From positions 26,749 through 90,748 of the forward strand of contig JAENWR010000002.1 in NCBI GenBank assembly GCA_016649895.1: a DNA stretch of 64,000 bases, in the 5' to 3' direction. Position numbers and translations under genes: made by a program. Below, piece after piece: positions 22,054 through 30,126 of the stretch. The stretch comes from Acidimicrobiia bacterium. Its GTDB lineage: Bacteria; Actinomycetota; Acidimicrobiia; Acidimicrobiales; SKKL01. Every line of letters begins with the position of its first letter. Within the stretch, counting starts at the first letter, position 1. The notes beneath the pieces were generated by a model that was not told the origin of the DNA, searched no databases, and saw only the letters and a program-made list of their open reading frames with translations.

Positions 22054-22465
22054 CTACTCGGCGTCGGTGGCGGCGACGATGGCTGCTGCGGCGGCGTGGT
22101 CGCCGTCGACCTCGAGCGCGGTGAGCGGCATCCGCCGGTAGAGCAGCAGGACGAGGTCGGAGGCGTTTCCCCGCACCGTGGCGGCCACCTGACCCTGCCC
22201 CCGTGGTCCACGAGCTCCCGGTGTCGGTGGCGTGCAGGCGAACGGCGGGCCAGATGGTGTCGAGCGCGCCCTCGGTCATGATCGACAGGAACTCCGAGAC
22301 CCCATCGTCGGCCACGTCGGGATCGAGCGACGTGGTGGTGACGCCGGTGGCCGATTCGGCATCCCACCGGCAGCCCGGCACCGGCACCGCAAGGTCATCG
22401 GCCCCCGCCACCACGGCCGCAAGCCGACCCGACTCGGCCTCGATCACGTCGACAGGTTCGAACAC
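22054..22465 (-). pseudogene. Mycothiol maleylpyruvate isomerase-family remnant: internal deletion and frameshift
   Basis: The reading begins at GTG 22465 (VFEPVDVIEAES) and reaches VPVPGC, where relatives continue with PGWTV, but here it jumps to RWDAESATG, which belongs to the middle of the family. About 100 codons are therefore missing. It then reads DPDVADDGVSEFLSIM and HATDTGSSWTTG. At a run of five G near 22200 the frame breaks; removing one G restores QVAATVRGNASDLVLLLYR up to a TAG at 22054. So it is not functional as read. A TACGCT hexamer 7 bases before the GTG shows that a promoter is kept. Confidence 0.7.
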
Positions 22466-22472
22466 GGGCAGC

Positions 22473-22478
22473 AGCGTA
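22473..22478 (-). promoter_or_regulatory. Candidate leaderless -10 element of the isomerase remnant
   Basis: On the minus strand TACGCT is 7 bases before GTG 22465. Confidence 0.35.
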
Positions 22479-22554
22479 TGCGCTCCTGGACGGGGTGGCC
22501 CGGGTGGTTCCGGCGCGCCGCCCCGGCGTCGCGCAGCGGCCAGACTGGCACCCG

Positions 22555-24096
22555 ATGATCGATCTTGCCGCCCGCCGACCTCTGGTTCCCGCCGTTCGCA
22601 CGGTGGGGCTCGTCGCCGTGGCGGCGGTCGTGCTCGCCGTGCTCTCGAGCAGCGGGTCGGCCGAGACGGCTGGTGACGCTCCGCCCGAGTGGCCCACCGC
22701 CGTGCCGTCCGGCACCGGCGACCACTGGGTCGATCCCGCGTCGGCCGGCCACCCGTGGGGCGACGCCGTCGACGGGATCCTCACCTTCCGGGGGAACCCC
22801 ACCCGCACCTTCTACGGCACGGGCCCGTTGCCCACCGACCCGGTGCGACAGTGGCGCTACCCCGACGCCGCCATGTGCACCGAGTCCGAGGTAGAGCAGG
22901 GCGACCACAGCGGCACGTTCAACTGGTGCGGCACTGGCTGGACCGGACAGCCGTCGGTGTTCGAACGCGATGGGCGCACCTGGGTGGTGTTCGGCGCCTA
23001 CGACCGCGGCATCCACTTCGTCGACGCGGCCGACGGTTCCGACATCATCCCCACGTTCTTCACCGGCGACATCATCAAGGGTTCGGTCACCGTCGACCCC
23101 GACGGCTTCCCCCTCGTCTACAGCGGGTCGCGCGACAACCTCATGCACATCGTGGCCTTCGACGGCGACGAGCCCCGCGAGTTGTGGACCTTCGACGCCG
23201 CATCGGTCGATGGGCTGTGGAACGACGACTGGGACGCATCGCCGCTGGTGATCGACGACCACATGTTCCAGGTGGGCGAGAACTCGTGGTGGTTCGTGTG
23301 GAAGCTGAACCGCGGCTACGACACCGAGGGGCGGGTCACCGTCGACCCCGAGCTGGTGTTCCAGGCGCGTGGCTGGGACGACGAGCTGCTCGACGACCTG
23401 GGCGACGAGCAGGTGTCGATCGAGAGCTCGATCGCCATCTCGGGCGACACGGCCTACTTCGCCAACTCCGGTGGCCTCGTGCAGGGTTGGGACATCTCCG
23501 GTCTGCGCGACGGCGAGGACCCCGAGCGGGTGTTCCGCTTCTGGACGGGCGACGACACCGACGCCACCGTGGTGATCGACGACGAGGGCTTCCTCTACGT
23601 GGCGAGCCAGCACGAGCGGTTCAACGACCGCGCCGCTGAGGTGGGCCAGATCATGAAGCTCGACCCCTCGCGCCCCGACGACCCGCTGGTGTGGTCGGTG
23701 CACGACCCCGACGGCAAGGGAGTGTGGGCCACCCCGGCCATCCACCGCGACGTGCTCATCGTTCCGACCGACGGGGGTCGCATCCTGGCCATCGATCGCG
23801 CCACGGGCGAGGTCCGGTGGGACATGTTCCTGCGTGGCCCCACCTGGCAGTCGCCGGTGGTGGTGGACGACGTGCTCGTACAGGGCGATTGCCGGGGCGG
23901 GGTGCTGAGGGGCTTCGATGTGTCCGACACGACGGTGGTTCCGCCCCAGCTGTGGTCGGTCGAGCTCGGCGGCTGCATCGAGTCGACGCCTGCTGCGTGG
24001 AACGGACAGATCTTCGTGGGCACCCGGGGCGGGTTCGTCCACGCCGTGGGCCAGCGCGAGGACGAACCGCTCGTGAGCCTGCCGGGTGGCGACTGA
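22555..24096 (+). CDS. PQQ-binding-like beta-propeller protein with signal anchor
   Basis: A 513-residue exported protein. After a short basic stretch, RTVGLVAVAAVVLAVLSSS is a signal peptide or anchor. The rest shows repeats of the outer-membrane-assembly/quinoprotein propeller type: WATPAIHRDVLIVPTDGGR, ILAIDRATGEVRWDM, STPAAWNGQIFVGTRGG. Several Asp-rich loops and WCGTGWTGQP precede them. No catalytic dehydrogenase residues are evident, so it is more likely a structural or sensory propeller than an alcohol dehydrogenase. It starts at ATG 22555 and is convergent with the DtxR-family gene. The role is unknown. Confidence 0.8.
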   Translation: MIDLAARRPLVPAVRTVGLVAVAAVVLAVLSSSGSAETAGDAPPEWPTAVPSGTGDHWVDPASAGHPWGDAVDGILTFRGNPTRTFYGTGPLPTDPVRQWRYPDAAMCTESEVEQGDHSGTFNWCGTGWTGQPSVFERDGRTWVVFGAYDRGIHFVDAADGSDIIPTFFTGDIIKGSVTVDPDGFPLVYSGSRDNLMHIVAFDGDEPRELWTFDAASVDGLWNDDWDASPLVIDDHMFQVGENSWWFVWKLNRGYDTEGRVTVDPELVFQARGWDDELLDDLGDEQVSIESSIAISGDTAYFANSGGLVQGWDISGLRDGEDPERVFRFWTGDDTDATVVIDDEGFLYVASQHERFNDRAAEVGQIMKLDPSRPDDPLVWSVHDPDGKGVWATPAIHRDVLIVPTDGGRILAIDRATGEVRWDMFLRGPTWQSPVVVDDVLVQGDCRGGVLRGFDVSDTTVVPPQLWSVELGGCIESTPAAWNGQIFVGTRGGFVHAVGQREDEPLVSLPGGD

Positions 24097-24111
24097 GCCG
24101 TCGGAGCGGCG

Positions 24112-24786
24112 TCAGCCGACGGGCGTGACCTGGATGCGCGACGCCACGAACTCTCCGATGCCCACGTGCTTGCCGTCGATCTCGACGATGGTGGTGCCGT
24201 CGGGCGAGACCGAGGCGACGATGCCGACCGTCCCGGGCATCACCGACGAGCTCTCGAGGAAGTCGAGGAGACCGGAGGTGAACTCGAGCTCCTCGGTGAT
24301 GCGTCGCACGGTGAACTGGTCGCCCACCTCGACCGCGTCGAGCGTCGTCGTTCCGGGTGCCACCTCGTAGGCCGAGCCGGGGATCGGGTTGCCGTGCGGG
24401 CAGGTGGTGGGCTCGCCGAGCACCCGGGCCATGGCGACCTCGACGTTCTCGGAGATGATGTGCTCCCACTTGCCAGCCTCCTGGTGGGCCTCGGCCCACG
24501 ACAGGTGGAGGACATCGGTCAGGAACCGCTCGGCGAGACGGTGGCGGCGCACCACGGTGGTGGCCAGCGACTGGCCGTAGTCGGTGAGGCGGATGGTGCG
24601 GTCGACGTCGACGAGGCCCTCGGCCTCCATGCGGCGGATCATCTCCGAGACAGCAGGGCGAGACACCTCGAGCCGTTCGGCGATGCGGGCCTGGATGACG
24701 TCGACCTCGTCCTCGTGCAGTTCGTAGATGGTTTCGCAGTATTCCTCGAAGGCCGGATGGAACTCGGGAGTCTTGTAGATGGCCAT
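24112..24786 (-). CDS. DtxR/MntR-family metal-dependent transcriptional regulator
   Basis: A 224-residue iron- or manganese-sensing repressor. The winged helix has CETIYELHEDEVDVIQARIA with VSRPAVSEMIRRMEAEGLV, and the dimerisation domain has RRHRLAERFLTDVLHL and GKWEHIISENVE. A C-terminal FeoA/SH3-like domain is present (VGDQFTVRRITEELEF). The His and Glu ligands RHRLAE and WEH are kept, but where DtxR/IdeR have Cys102 (ACRWEH) this protein has Gly (AGKWEH). So its metal preference may differ. The ATG at 24786 follows a TAGACT by 7 bases and is probably leaderless. It diverges from a lipoprotein gene. Confidence 0.92.
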   Translation of the reverse strand: MAIYKTPEFHPAFEEYCETIYELHEDEVDVIQARIAERLEVSRPAVSEMIRRMEAEGLVDVDRTIRLTDYGQSLATTVVRRHRLAERFLTDVLHLSWAEAHQEAGKWEHIISENVEVAMARVLGEPTTCPHGNPIPGSAYEVAPGTTTLDAVEVGDQFTVRRITEELEFTSGLLDFLESSSVMPGTVGIVASVSPDGTTIVEIDGKHVGIGEFVASRIQVTPVG

Positions 24787-24793
24787 GACCGGG

Positions 24794-24799
24794 AGTCTA
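24794..24799 (-). promoter_or_regulatory. Candidate leaderless -10 element of the DtxR-family gene
   Basis: On the minus strand TAGACT lies 7 bases before ATG 24786. The divergent lipoprotein promoter TACCGT (24832-24837) is only 33 bases away, so one bound regulator could affect both. Confidence 0.45.
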
Positions 24800-24831
24800 C
24801 GAGCGGGGTCTGCGTCGTGCGCTGGCTGATC

Positions 24832-24837
24832 TACCGT
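24832..24837 (+). promoter_or_regulatory. Candidate leaderless -10 element of the lipoprotein gene
   Basis: TACCGT lies 6 bases before ATG 24844 and no Shine-Dalgarno sequence intervenes. Confidence 0.45.
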
Positions 24838-24843
24838 CGTGGG

Positions 24844-25623
24844 ATGCGAACTCGAGCGCGAACGATCCTGGTGGCGTCGGTCTTGGTCCTCGGCGCGTGC
24901 TCCGACAGCGGCGGCGACGACGAGGGGGCCGAGCCGGCGCCGTCGGTCACCGAACCGGCCGGCACCACCACCACATCGACCTCCGGCGAGAGCACCACGA
25001 CGTCCACCGCGGCGGCCACGGGCTGCCCCGACTCGATGCCGATGACCGCCGAGCTCGGCGATCTCGAGGTCGCCGCCGAGGGGTTCGACGGCGATGGCGA
25101 CGGCGCCGCCGACGAGCTCTCGGTCGTTGCTACAGCAGACGACGAGTGGCAGGTGCGGGTGGCCTGGGCGGCAGGTGGCTCGACCGGCGCCCCGATCGTC
25201 GACGCGTTCATGGGTGCGCGTCCGCTCGGCGGCCACGACCTCGACGGTGACGGCATCGACGAGGCGTTCATCGCCATCTCCGGGCCCGCGTCTGGGATGC
25301 TGGTGGGCCTCTATCGCACCGACGGCTGCGACCTGGTCCCGGTGCTCGATGCCGGCACCGGGCAGCCGTTCGTGTTCCCGGTGACCGCTTCCATCGGCGC
25401 CTTCTCCGGTGCGTCGTGCGGTTCGATCGGCAACATCGCCCTCATCAACGGCGAGCTCATCGACGCCGACGCCGGCGAGTACGAGGTGGCCGAGACTCCC
25501 TACGTCTACGACAGCACCTCTGGTTCGCTCACCGCCGCACCGGGCGACGGCGGGTCAGCCGGGTTCGACGAGGCCGGCCGGCTCGCCACCCTCGACTGCG
25601 GCTCACTCGACGGCGCGCTGTAG
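24844..25623 (+). CDS. Lipoprotein with FG-GAP-like Asp-rich repeats
   Basis: A 259-residue secreted lipoprotein. The signal peptide ends with the lipobox LVLGAC, followed by an Asp/Glu and then Thr/Ser-rich linker. The mature part has two calcium-loop-like repeats, FDGDGDGAADELSV and HDLDGDGIDEAFIA, resembling FG-GAP/VCBS repeats that bind calcium. The rest is not recognisable. It is divergent from the DtxR-family regulator with a short shared promoter region, so it may be part of that regulon; this is inference. Function unknown. Confidence 0.75.
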   Translation: MRTRARTILVASVLVLGACSDSGGDDEGAEPAPSVTEPAGTTTTSTSGESTTTSTAAATGCPDSMPMTAELGDLEVAAEGFDGDGDGAADELSVVATADDEWQVRVAWAAGGSTGAPIVDAFMGARPLGGHDLDGDGIDEAFIAISGPASGMLVGLYRTDGCDLVPVLDAGTGQPFVFPVTASIGAFSGASCGSIGNIALINGELIDADAGEYEVAETPYVYDSTSGSLTAAPGDGGSAGFDEAGRLATLDCGSLDGAL

Positions 25624-25692
25624 CAACGTTCTCCCCCGGGCATGTCGCCGATGGCACGCCGGTCGGGCTGGGGTGTCGACGGGCTCGCGAGC

Positions 25693-25698
25693 TAGCGT
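25693..25698 (+). promoter_or_regulatory. Candidate leaderless -10 element of the small membrane protein gene
   Basis: TAGCGT lies 8 bases before GTG 25707, and supports that start over open sequence further upstream. Confidence 0.4.
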
Positions 25699-25706
25699 CG
25701 AGTCCC

Positions 25707-26111
25707 GTGAGCACCACCGCCCCTGCCATGGCCACCGCCACCCTTCCCTCCCGCTCCGGGGCCGATCGAGCCATGCGCCGCCTGCTCCGGCTCCCCGTCG
25801 ATGCCCCCAAGGCCAGCCTGCTCGACGGGCAGAGCGCCTTCAGCACCTCGATCGCCATCTCCGCGACCCGCTGCCTCATCACCTACGTGCTCCTGCCGGT
25901 GCTGCGGCCCATCATCGACCTCAGCGGCGGGGTCGGGCCGGCGCTCGGGCTGTTCGTCGGCGTCGTCTCGATGGCGGCCATCACCTACTCGATGCGGCGG
26001 TTCTTCGCCGCCGATCACAAGTACCGGTGGCACTACGCCGCCATCGGCGGCGCCATCTTCGGGCTCCTCATCGTGCAGACCGTCGTCGACGTCGAGGCCC
26101 TCCTCGGCTGA
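25707..26111 (+). CDS. Conserved small membrane protein
   Basis: A 134-residue protein with a basic N-terminus and two or three membrane segments: TRCLITYVLLPVLRPII, LGLFVGVVSMAAITYSM and IGGAIFGLLIVQTVVDV. Between the last two there is a charged loop, RRFFAADHKYRWHYA. I do not recognise a named family. The GTG start is chosen from the -10 spacing. It precedes ilvA by 48 bases but ilvA has its own AGGAG site. Confidence 0.65.
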   Translation: MSTTAPAMATATLPSRSGADRAMRRLLRLPVDAPKASLLDGQSAFSTSIAISATRCLITYVLLPVLRPIIDLSGGVGPALGLFVGVVSMAAITYSMRRFFAADHKYRWHYAAIGGAIFGLLIVQTVVDVEALLG

Positions 26112-26159
26112 TCCCCCCGCCGGCGCGGCAGTCCGGCAGGATGGGCACGAGGAGACCCC

Positions 26160-27719
26160 ATGGCCCAACCCCCGCCCCCGCCCCGACTCGACGAGATGCT
26201 GCGCTCGATCCTGACCTCGCGCGTCTACGAGGTGGCGGTCGAGACCCCGCTCGATCTGGCCCCGCGGCTGTCGGCGCGGCTCGGCTGCTCGGTGCACTTC
26301 AAGCGCGAGGACCTGCAACCGGTCTTCAGCTTCAAGTTGAGGGGGGCCCACAACAAGATCGCCCACCTCGCGCCCGACGAGCTCGAGCGCGGGGTCATCA
26401 CTGCCAGCGCCGGCAACCACGCGCAGGGCGTGGCGTACTCGGCCCGTCACCTGGGCATCCGGGCGCTGATCGTGATGCCCGAGACCACACCCTCGATCAA
26501 GGTCGACGCGGTGCGCGCCCTCGGTGCCGAGGTGGTCCTCATCGGCGACAACTACAGCGAAGCCCAGGACCACTGCGACACGCTCATCGAGTCGACGGGC
26601 ATGACGTTCGTGCACCCGTTCGACGACCCTCTCGTGGTGGCGGGTCAGGGCACCATCGCCGACGAGATCGTGCGCAAGGCCACCGGTGGGCTGCACGCCG
26701 TGTTCGTCCCGGTGGGCGGTGGTGGGCTCATCTCCGGCATCGGCGCCTACCTCAAGGCCGTCGTACCCACGACGCGGGTGATCGGGGTGGAGTCGATCGA
26801 GGCCGATGCCATGACCCGCTCGCTGGCCGCAGGACATCCCGTCGACCTCGACGAGGTGGGGATCTTCGCCGACGGCGTGGCGGTCCGCCGGGTGGGCACC
26901 TACACCTTCCCGCTGGCCCGCCAGGTCATCGACGAGATCGTCACGGTCACCAACGACGAGATCAGCGGCGCCATCAAGGACGTCTTCGACGACACCCGAA
27001 CCATCGTCGAGCCGGCCGGGGCCTTGTCGGTGGCGGGGATGAAGCGGTGGGCCGAGGAGCACGACGTGGCGGGCCGGCACCTCGTGGCCGTGCTGAGCGG
27101 TGCCAACATGAACTTCGATCGCCTGCGGTTCGTGGCCGAGCAGGCCGAGCTCGGCGAGGCGCGCGAGGCGCTGTTCTCGGTCACGATCCCCGAGCGGCAA
27201 GGTTCGTTCCGTGACTTCTGCGCCACCCTCGGTCGCCGGGTCATCACCGAGTTCAACTACCGGCTCAATGGCCGCGACGCCGCCCACATCTTCGTCGGCG
27301 TCAGCACCGAGTCGCGCCGCGATGCCGCCTCGCTGGCCGACACCCTGCGCGCTCGTGGGTACGACACCGTCGATCTCTCCGACAACGAGGTGGCCAAGCT
27401 CCACGTTCGCCACATGGTGGGCGGGCGCGGCCCCGATGGGCTCGACGAGCTCCTCTTCCGGTTCGAGTTCCCCGAACGGCCGGGAGCGCTCATGGGGTTC
27501 CTCGAGACCCTCGGCGGCCGCTGGAACATCAGCCTCTTCCACTACCGCAACCACGGAGCCGACGTCGGTCGGGTCCTCGCCGCGTTCGAGGTGCCCGCCG
27601 CCGACCACGACGAGTTCCGCTCGTTCCTCGACGCGCTCGGTTACCGGGCGCACAGCGAGGTCGACAACCCTGCCTACGACAGCTTCCTGACCCGACACGA
27701 GGGGGGTCGGACGGAGTGA
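26160..27719 (+). CDS. ilvA: Threonine ammonia-lyase (threonine dehydratase)
   Basis: PLP enzyme that turns threonine into 2-oxobutanoate, the first step to isoleucine. The 519-residue protein has the PLP lysine in FSFKLRGAHNKI, the substrate loop TASAGNHAQGVAYSA, the glycine-rich phosphate loop PVGGGGLISGIGAYL, and a C-terminal pair of ACT-like domains (EFNYRLNGRDAAHIFVG; FEFPERPGALMGFLETLGG) that bind isoleucine or valine for feedback control. That length marks the biosynthetic form. The start ATG follows AGGAG by 5 bases. The stop overlaps the GNAT start. Confidence 0.96.
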   Translation: MAQPPPPPRLDEMLRSILTSRVYEVAVETPLDLAPRLSARLGCSVHFKREDLQPVFSFKLRGAHNKIAHLAPDELERGVITASAGNHAQGVAYSARHLGIRALIVMPETTPSIKVDAVRALGAEVVLIGDNYSEAQDHCDTLIESTGMTFVHPFDDPLVVAGQGTIADEIVRKATGGLHAVFVPVGGGGLISGIGAYLKAVVPTTRVIGVESIEADAMTRSLAAGHPVDLDEVGIFADGVAVRRVGTYTFPLARQVIDEIVTVTNDEISGAIKDVFDDTRTIVEPAGALSVAGMKRWAEEHDVAGRHLVAVLSGANMNFDRLRFVAEQAELGEAREALFSVTIPERQGSFRDFCATLGRRVITEFNYRLNGRDAAHIFVGVSTESRRDAASLADTLRARGYDTVDLSDNEVAKLHVRHMVGGRGPDGLDELLFRFEFPERPGALMGFLETLGGRWNISLFHYRNHGADVGRVLAAFEVPAADHDEFRSFLDALGYRAHSEVDNPAYDSFLTRHEGGRTE

Positions 27720-28171
27720 CGACGCTGGACCGCTCCATCCGCGACGCCACCATCGACGATGTCGACGAGATCCTCACCCTCATCGGCGAGCTGGCCGACT
27801 ACGAGCACCTCCGCCACGAGGCGGTGGCCACCACCGACCAGCTGCGCGAGCACCTCTTCGGCCCCGACCCTGCCGCCCACGTCCTCATCGTCGAGACCCT
27901 CTCGGGCGCCGTGGCCGGCTTCGCCCTCTGGTTCCGCACCTTCTCCACGTTCGTGGGGGTGCCGGGCATCTGGCTCGAGGACCTGTTCGTGCGTCCCGAG
28001 CATCGGGGGCACGGTCATGGTCGTGCCCTCATCGAGCGCCTGCGCGCCATGACCGATGGTCGCGTCGAGTGGGCGGTGCTCGACTGGAACGAGCCGTCGA
28101 TCGCCTTCTACCGAGGCTTGGGTGCTCGCCCGATCGAGGGCTGGACCCGCTACCGCTGGACCCTCGGCTGA
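27716..28171 (+). CDS. GNAT-family N-acetyltransferase (polyamine acetyltransferase-like)
   Basis: A 151-residue acetyltransferase. The acetyl-CoA loop is LFVRPEHRGHGHGRALIERL, and the ending WAVLDWNEPSIAFYRGLGA is typical of the diamine/spermidine acetyltransferase branch. The front LIGELADYEHLRHEAVA also matches that branch. It starts at GTG 27716, overlapping the ilvA stop (GTGA), so it is translationally coupled. The substrate is inferred, not shown. Confidence 0.88.
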   Translation: MTTLDRSIRDATIDDVDEILTLIGELADYEHLRHEAVATTDQLREHLFGPDPAAHVLIVETLSGAVAGFALWFRTFSTFVGVPGIWLEDLFVRPEHRGHGHGRALIERLRAMTDGRVEWAVLDWNEPSIAFYRGLGARPIEGWTRYRWTLG

Positions 28172-28185
28172 CGTGCCGAACCGGT

Positions 28186-28228
28186 CTGTCCCTGGTTTCC
28201 GTCGCTGGGCGACGACAACGAGGGACAG
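28186..28228. terminator. Double-armed hairpin between GNAT and PhoU-like genes
   Basis: CTGTCCCT (28186-28193) pairs with AGGGACAG (28221-28228), and inside it CGTCGC pairs with GCGACG around a TGG loop. It lies between convergent genes, so a bidirectional terminator is likely, though no T run follows. Confidence 0.5.
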
Positions 28229-28247
28229 TGTGACCCACGCTCCTAGA

Positions 28248-28788
28248 TCAGTCGTCGGTGATGTCGGTGGTGCCCTGGTCGAAGTAGCCCTGGTGCTGGA
28301 TCGGCTCGGTGATCGTGGTGATCACCCCAGCGATGTTGGCGATGATGCGCTTGAGGTAGCGGTGGAGCCCCGCCCGGGGCACCGCGTGGTGGCCGGGGAG
28401 GTCGGAGTGCATCCACTCGCGGATGTGCCCCTCCTCCTGGGCGCGCATGGCGTCGGCACGGGCGCGGAAGTCGGCCACGCGCTGGGGGTCGGGATCGACG
28501 AGCAGCTCGGCCACCTCGTCGAGCATCGCCGAGATCGCCATGTGGACGTCGATGAACTGCTGCACGTCGTCGGCGCCGGAGAAGTCGACGCCTTCGTCGG
28601 AGAGGTCGAAGACGTTCTTGGCCTGGTCGCCGATGCGCTCGATCTTCTTGATGAGCAGGATGTAGCCGAGGACGTCGCCGATGTCGTCGGCGCCCTGCAC
28701 CGTGACGTGCACGATCAGCTCTCGGCGCAGCTCCTGTTCGGCCCGGTTGATGCGGCTGTCGGTGGAGTGGATCTCGTCGGCGACGTCG
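28248..28788 (-). pseudogene. PhoU-like protein, N-terminus lost at a junction
   Basis: About 175 C-terminal residues of a PhoU-family four-helix protein are intact: VADEIHSTDSRINRAEQELR, LLIKKIERIGDQAKNVFDLS, ending in a phase-variable tail with HQGYFDQGTTDITDD. Relatives have about 45 more residues at the N-terminus, but at about 28790 the sequence changes abruptly into the inside of a carotenoid oxygenase gene on the other strand. No start with a ribosome-binding site is present at the edge. PhoU-like proteins regulate phosphate or ion transport; here no transporter is adjacent. The frame stays open across the junction by chance. Confidence 0.7.
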
Positions 28789-28789
28789 G

Positions 28790-30045
28790 CAGGTGGCACA
28801 ACGGGCGATACCTCCGCAACGGTCCCAACCCCGTGACCCCGGTCGACCCCACCACCTACCACTGGTTCACCGGCGATGCGATGGTGCACGGCATCTCCCT
28901 GGGCGAGGGCCGCGCCGAGTGGTACCGGGCCCGCCACGTCCGTTCGACGCGGGTGTCAGAGGCACTCGACGAGGTTCCGGTGCCGGGTGAGCGCCACGGC
29001 GGGATGGAGACGGCCAACACCAACGTCGTCGGCATCGGTGGTCGCACGTTCGCGCTGGTGGAGGCCGGTGCGCGTCCGGTGGAGCTGAGCCGCGAGCTCG
29101 ACACCATCGAGCACTCGAACTTCGGCGGCACGCTGCCCAACGGCTACGCCGCCCATCCCAAGGTGGATCCGGTCACCGGTGGCCTGCACACGATCGCCTA
29201 CCACTGGGCGCTGCCCGACCTGCAGTACGTGGTGGTGCGACCCGATGCCACGGTCCGCCAGGTGACCGACGTGCAGGTGCCCGGCAGTCCCATGTTGCAC
29301 GACTGCTCGATCACCGAGCGGTGGATGGTGGTCTACGACCTCCCTGTGGTCTTCGACCTCGAGTCGGCGGCGGCCGGCGCCAGCTTCCCCTACGGCTGGG
29401 ACACCGGCTTACGGCGCTCGGGTCGGGCTCATCCCCCTCGGCGGTTCCGGTGCTGCCGTCCGCTGGTTCGACGTGGGCCCGTGCTACGTGTTCCACCCGC
29501 TCAACGCGTTCGACGACGGCGAGCGCGTGGTGCTCGACGTGGTGCGCTACGACCGGATGTTCGATGCCAACCGGCTGGGTCCCGACGACTCGGCGCCCCA
29601 CCTGTGGCGCTGGACCATCGACACCGCTACGGGCACGACGCACGAGGAGCAGCTCTCTGACCTGCCGTTCGAGTTCCCCAGGGTCGACGAGCGCAGGGTG
29701 GGCCGCCGTCACCGGTATGGCTACGGAACCACGATCGCGCGCGGCACCAGCGGCAACGAGTTCGCCGGTCAGCTCGTGCGCACCGATGCGAGCGACGGCA
29801 CGACGCAGGTGGTCGATCTGGGCGCCGGTCGCACCTCGGGCGAGTGGGTGATGGTCCCGCGCGACCACGGCAGCGCCGAGGACGACGGATGGCTCCTCAG
29901 CCTGGTGCACGATGCGACGACCGACCGCAGCGAGGTCGTGGTGCTGGCCGCCGATGATCTCGCCGGCGGGCCGGTCGCGGCAGTGGAGCTTCCCAACCGC
30001 GTGCCCGTCGGGTTCCACGGCAACTGGGTCGCCGACGATCGGTGA
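28790..30045 (+). pseudogene. Carotenoid oxygenase, N-terminus lost and frameshifted
   Basis: The family is clear: GRYLRNGPNPVTPVDPTTYHW at the front (split here for length) with iron-ligand His residues in AYHWALPD and MLHDCSITERW, then FHPLNAFDDG and a final PVGFHGNWVADD. Two defects are present. The first 45-50 residues of the family are missing because the reading starts at the junction near 28790. Near 29409 an extra T (GGCTTACGG) breaks the frame; removing it gives YGARVGLIPLGGSG, as the family requires. Such enzymes cleave carotenoids or related alkenes. No working start is visible. Confidence 0.8.
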
Positions 30046-30057
30046 CCGGACGCGGAA

Positions 30058-30083
30058 GGGGCCCGGCCGTGTGGCCGGGCCCC
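30058..30083. terminator. Strong GC hairpin, bidirectional terminator
   Basis: GGGGCCCGGCC (30058-30068), loop GTGT, GGCCGGGCCCC (30073-30083): an 11-bp perfect stem. Flanking ACGCG and CGCGT can extend it. It sits between convergent genes, 13 bases after the carotenoid oxygenase stop. Confidence 0.75.
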
Positions 30084-30126
30084 TCGCGTTCAGTCCTCGT
30101 TGCTCCTCGAAGAGGAGTGCCTGTTG

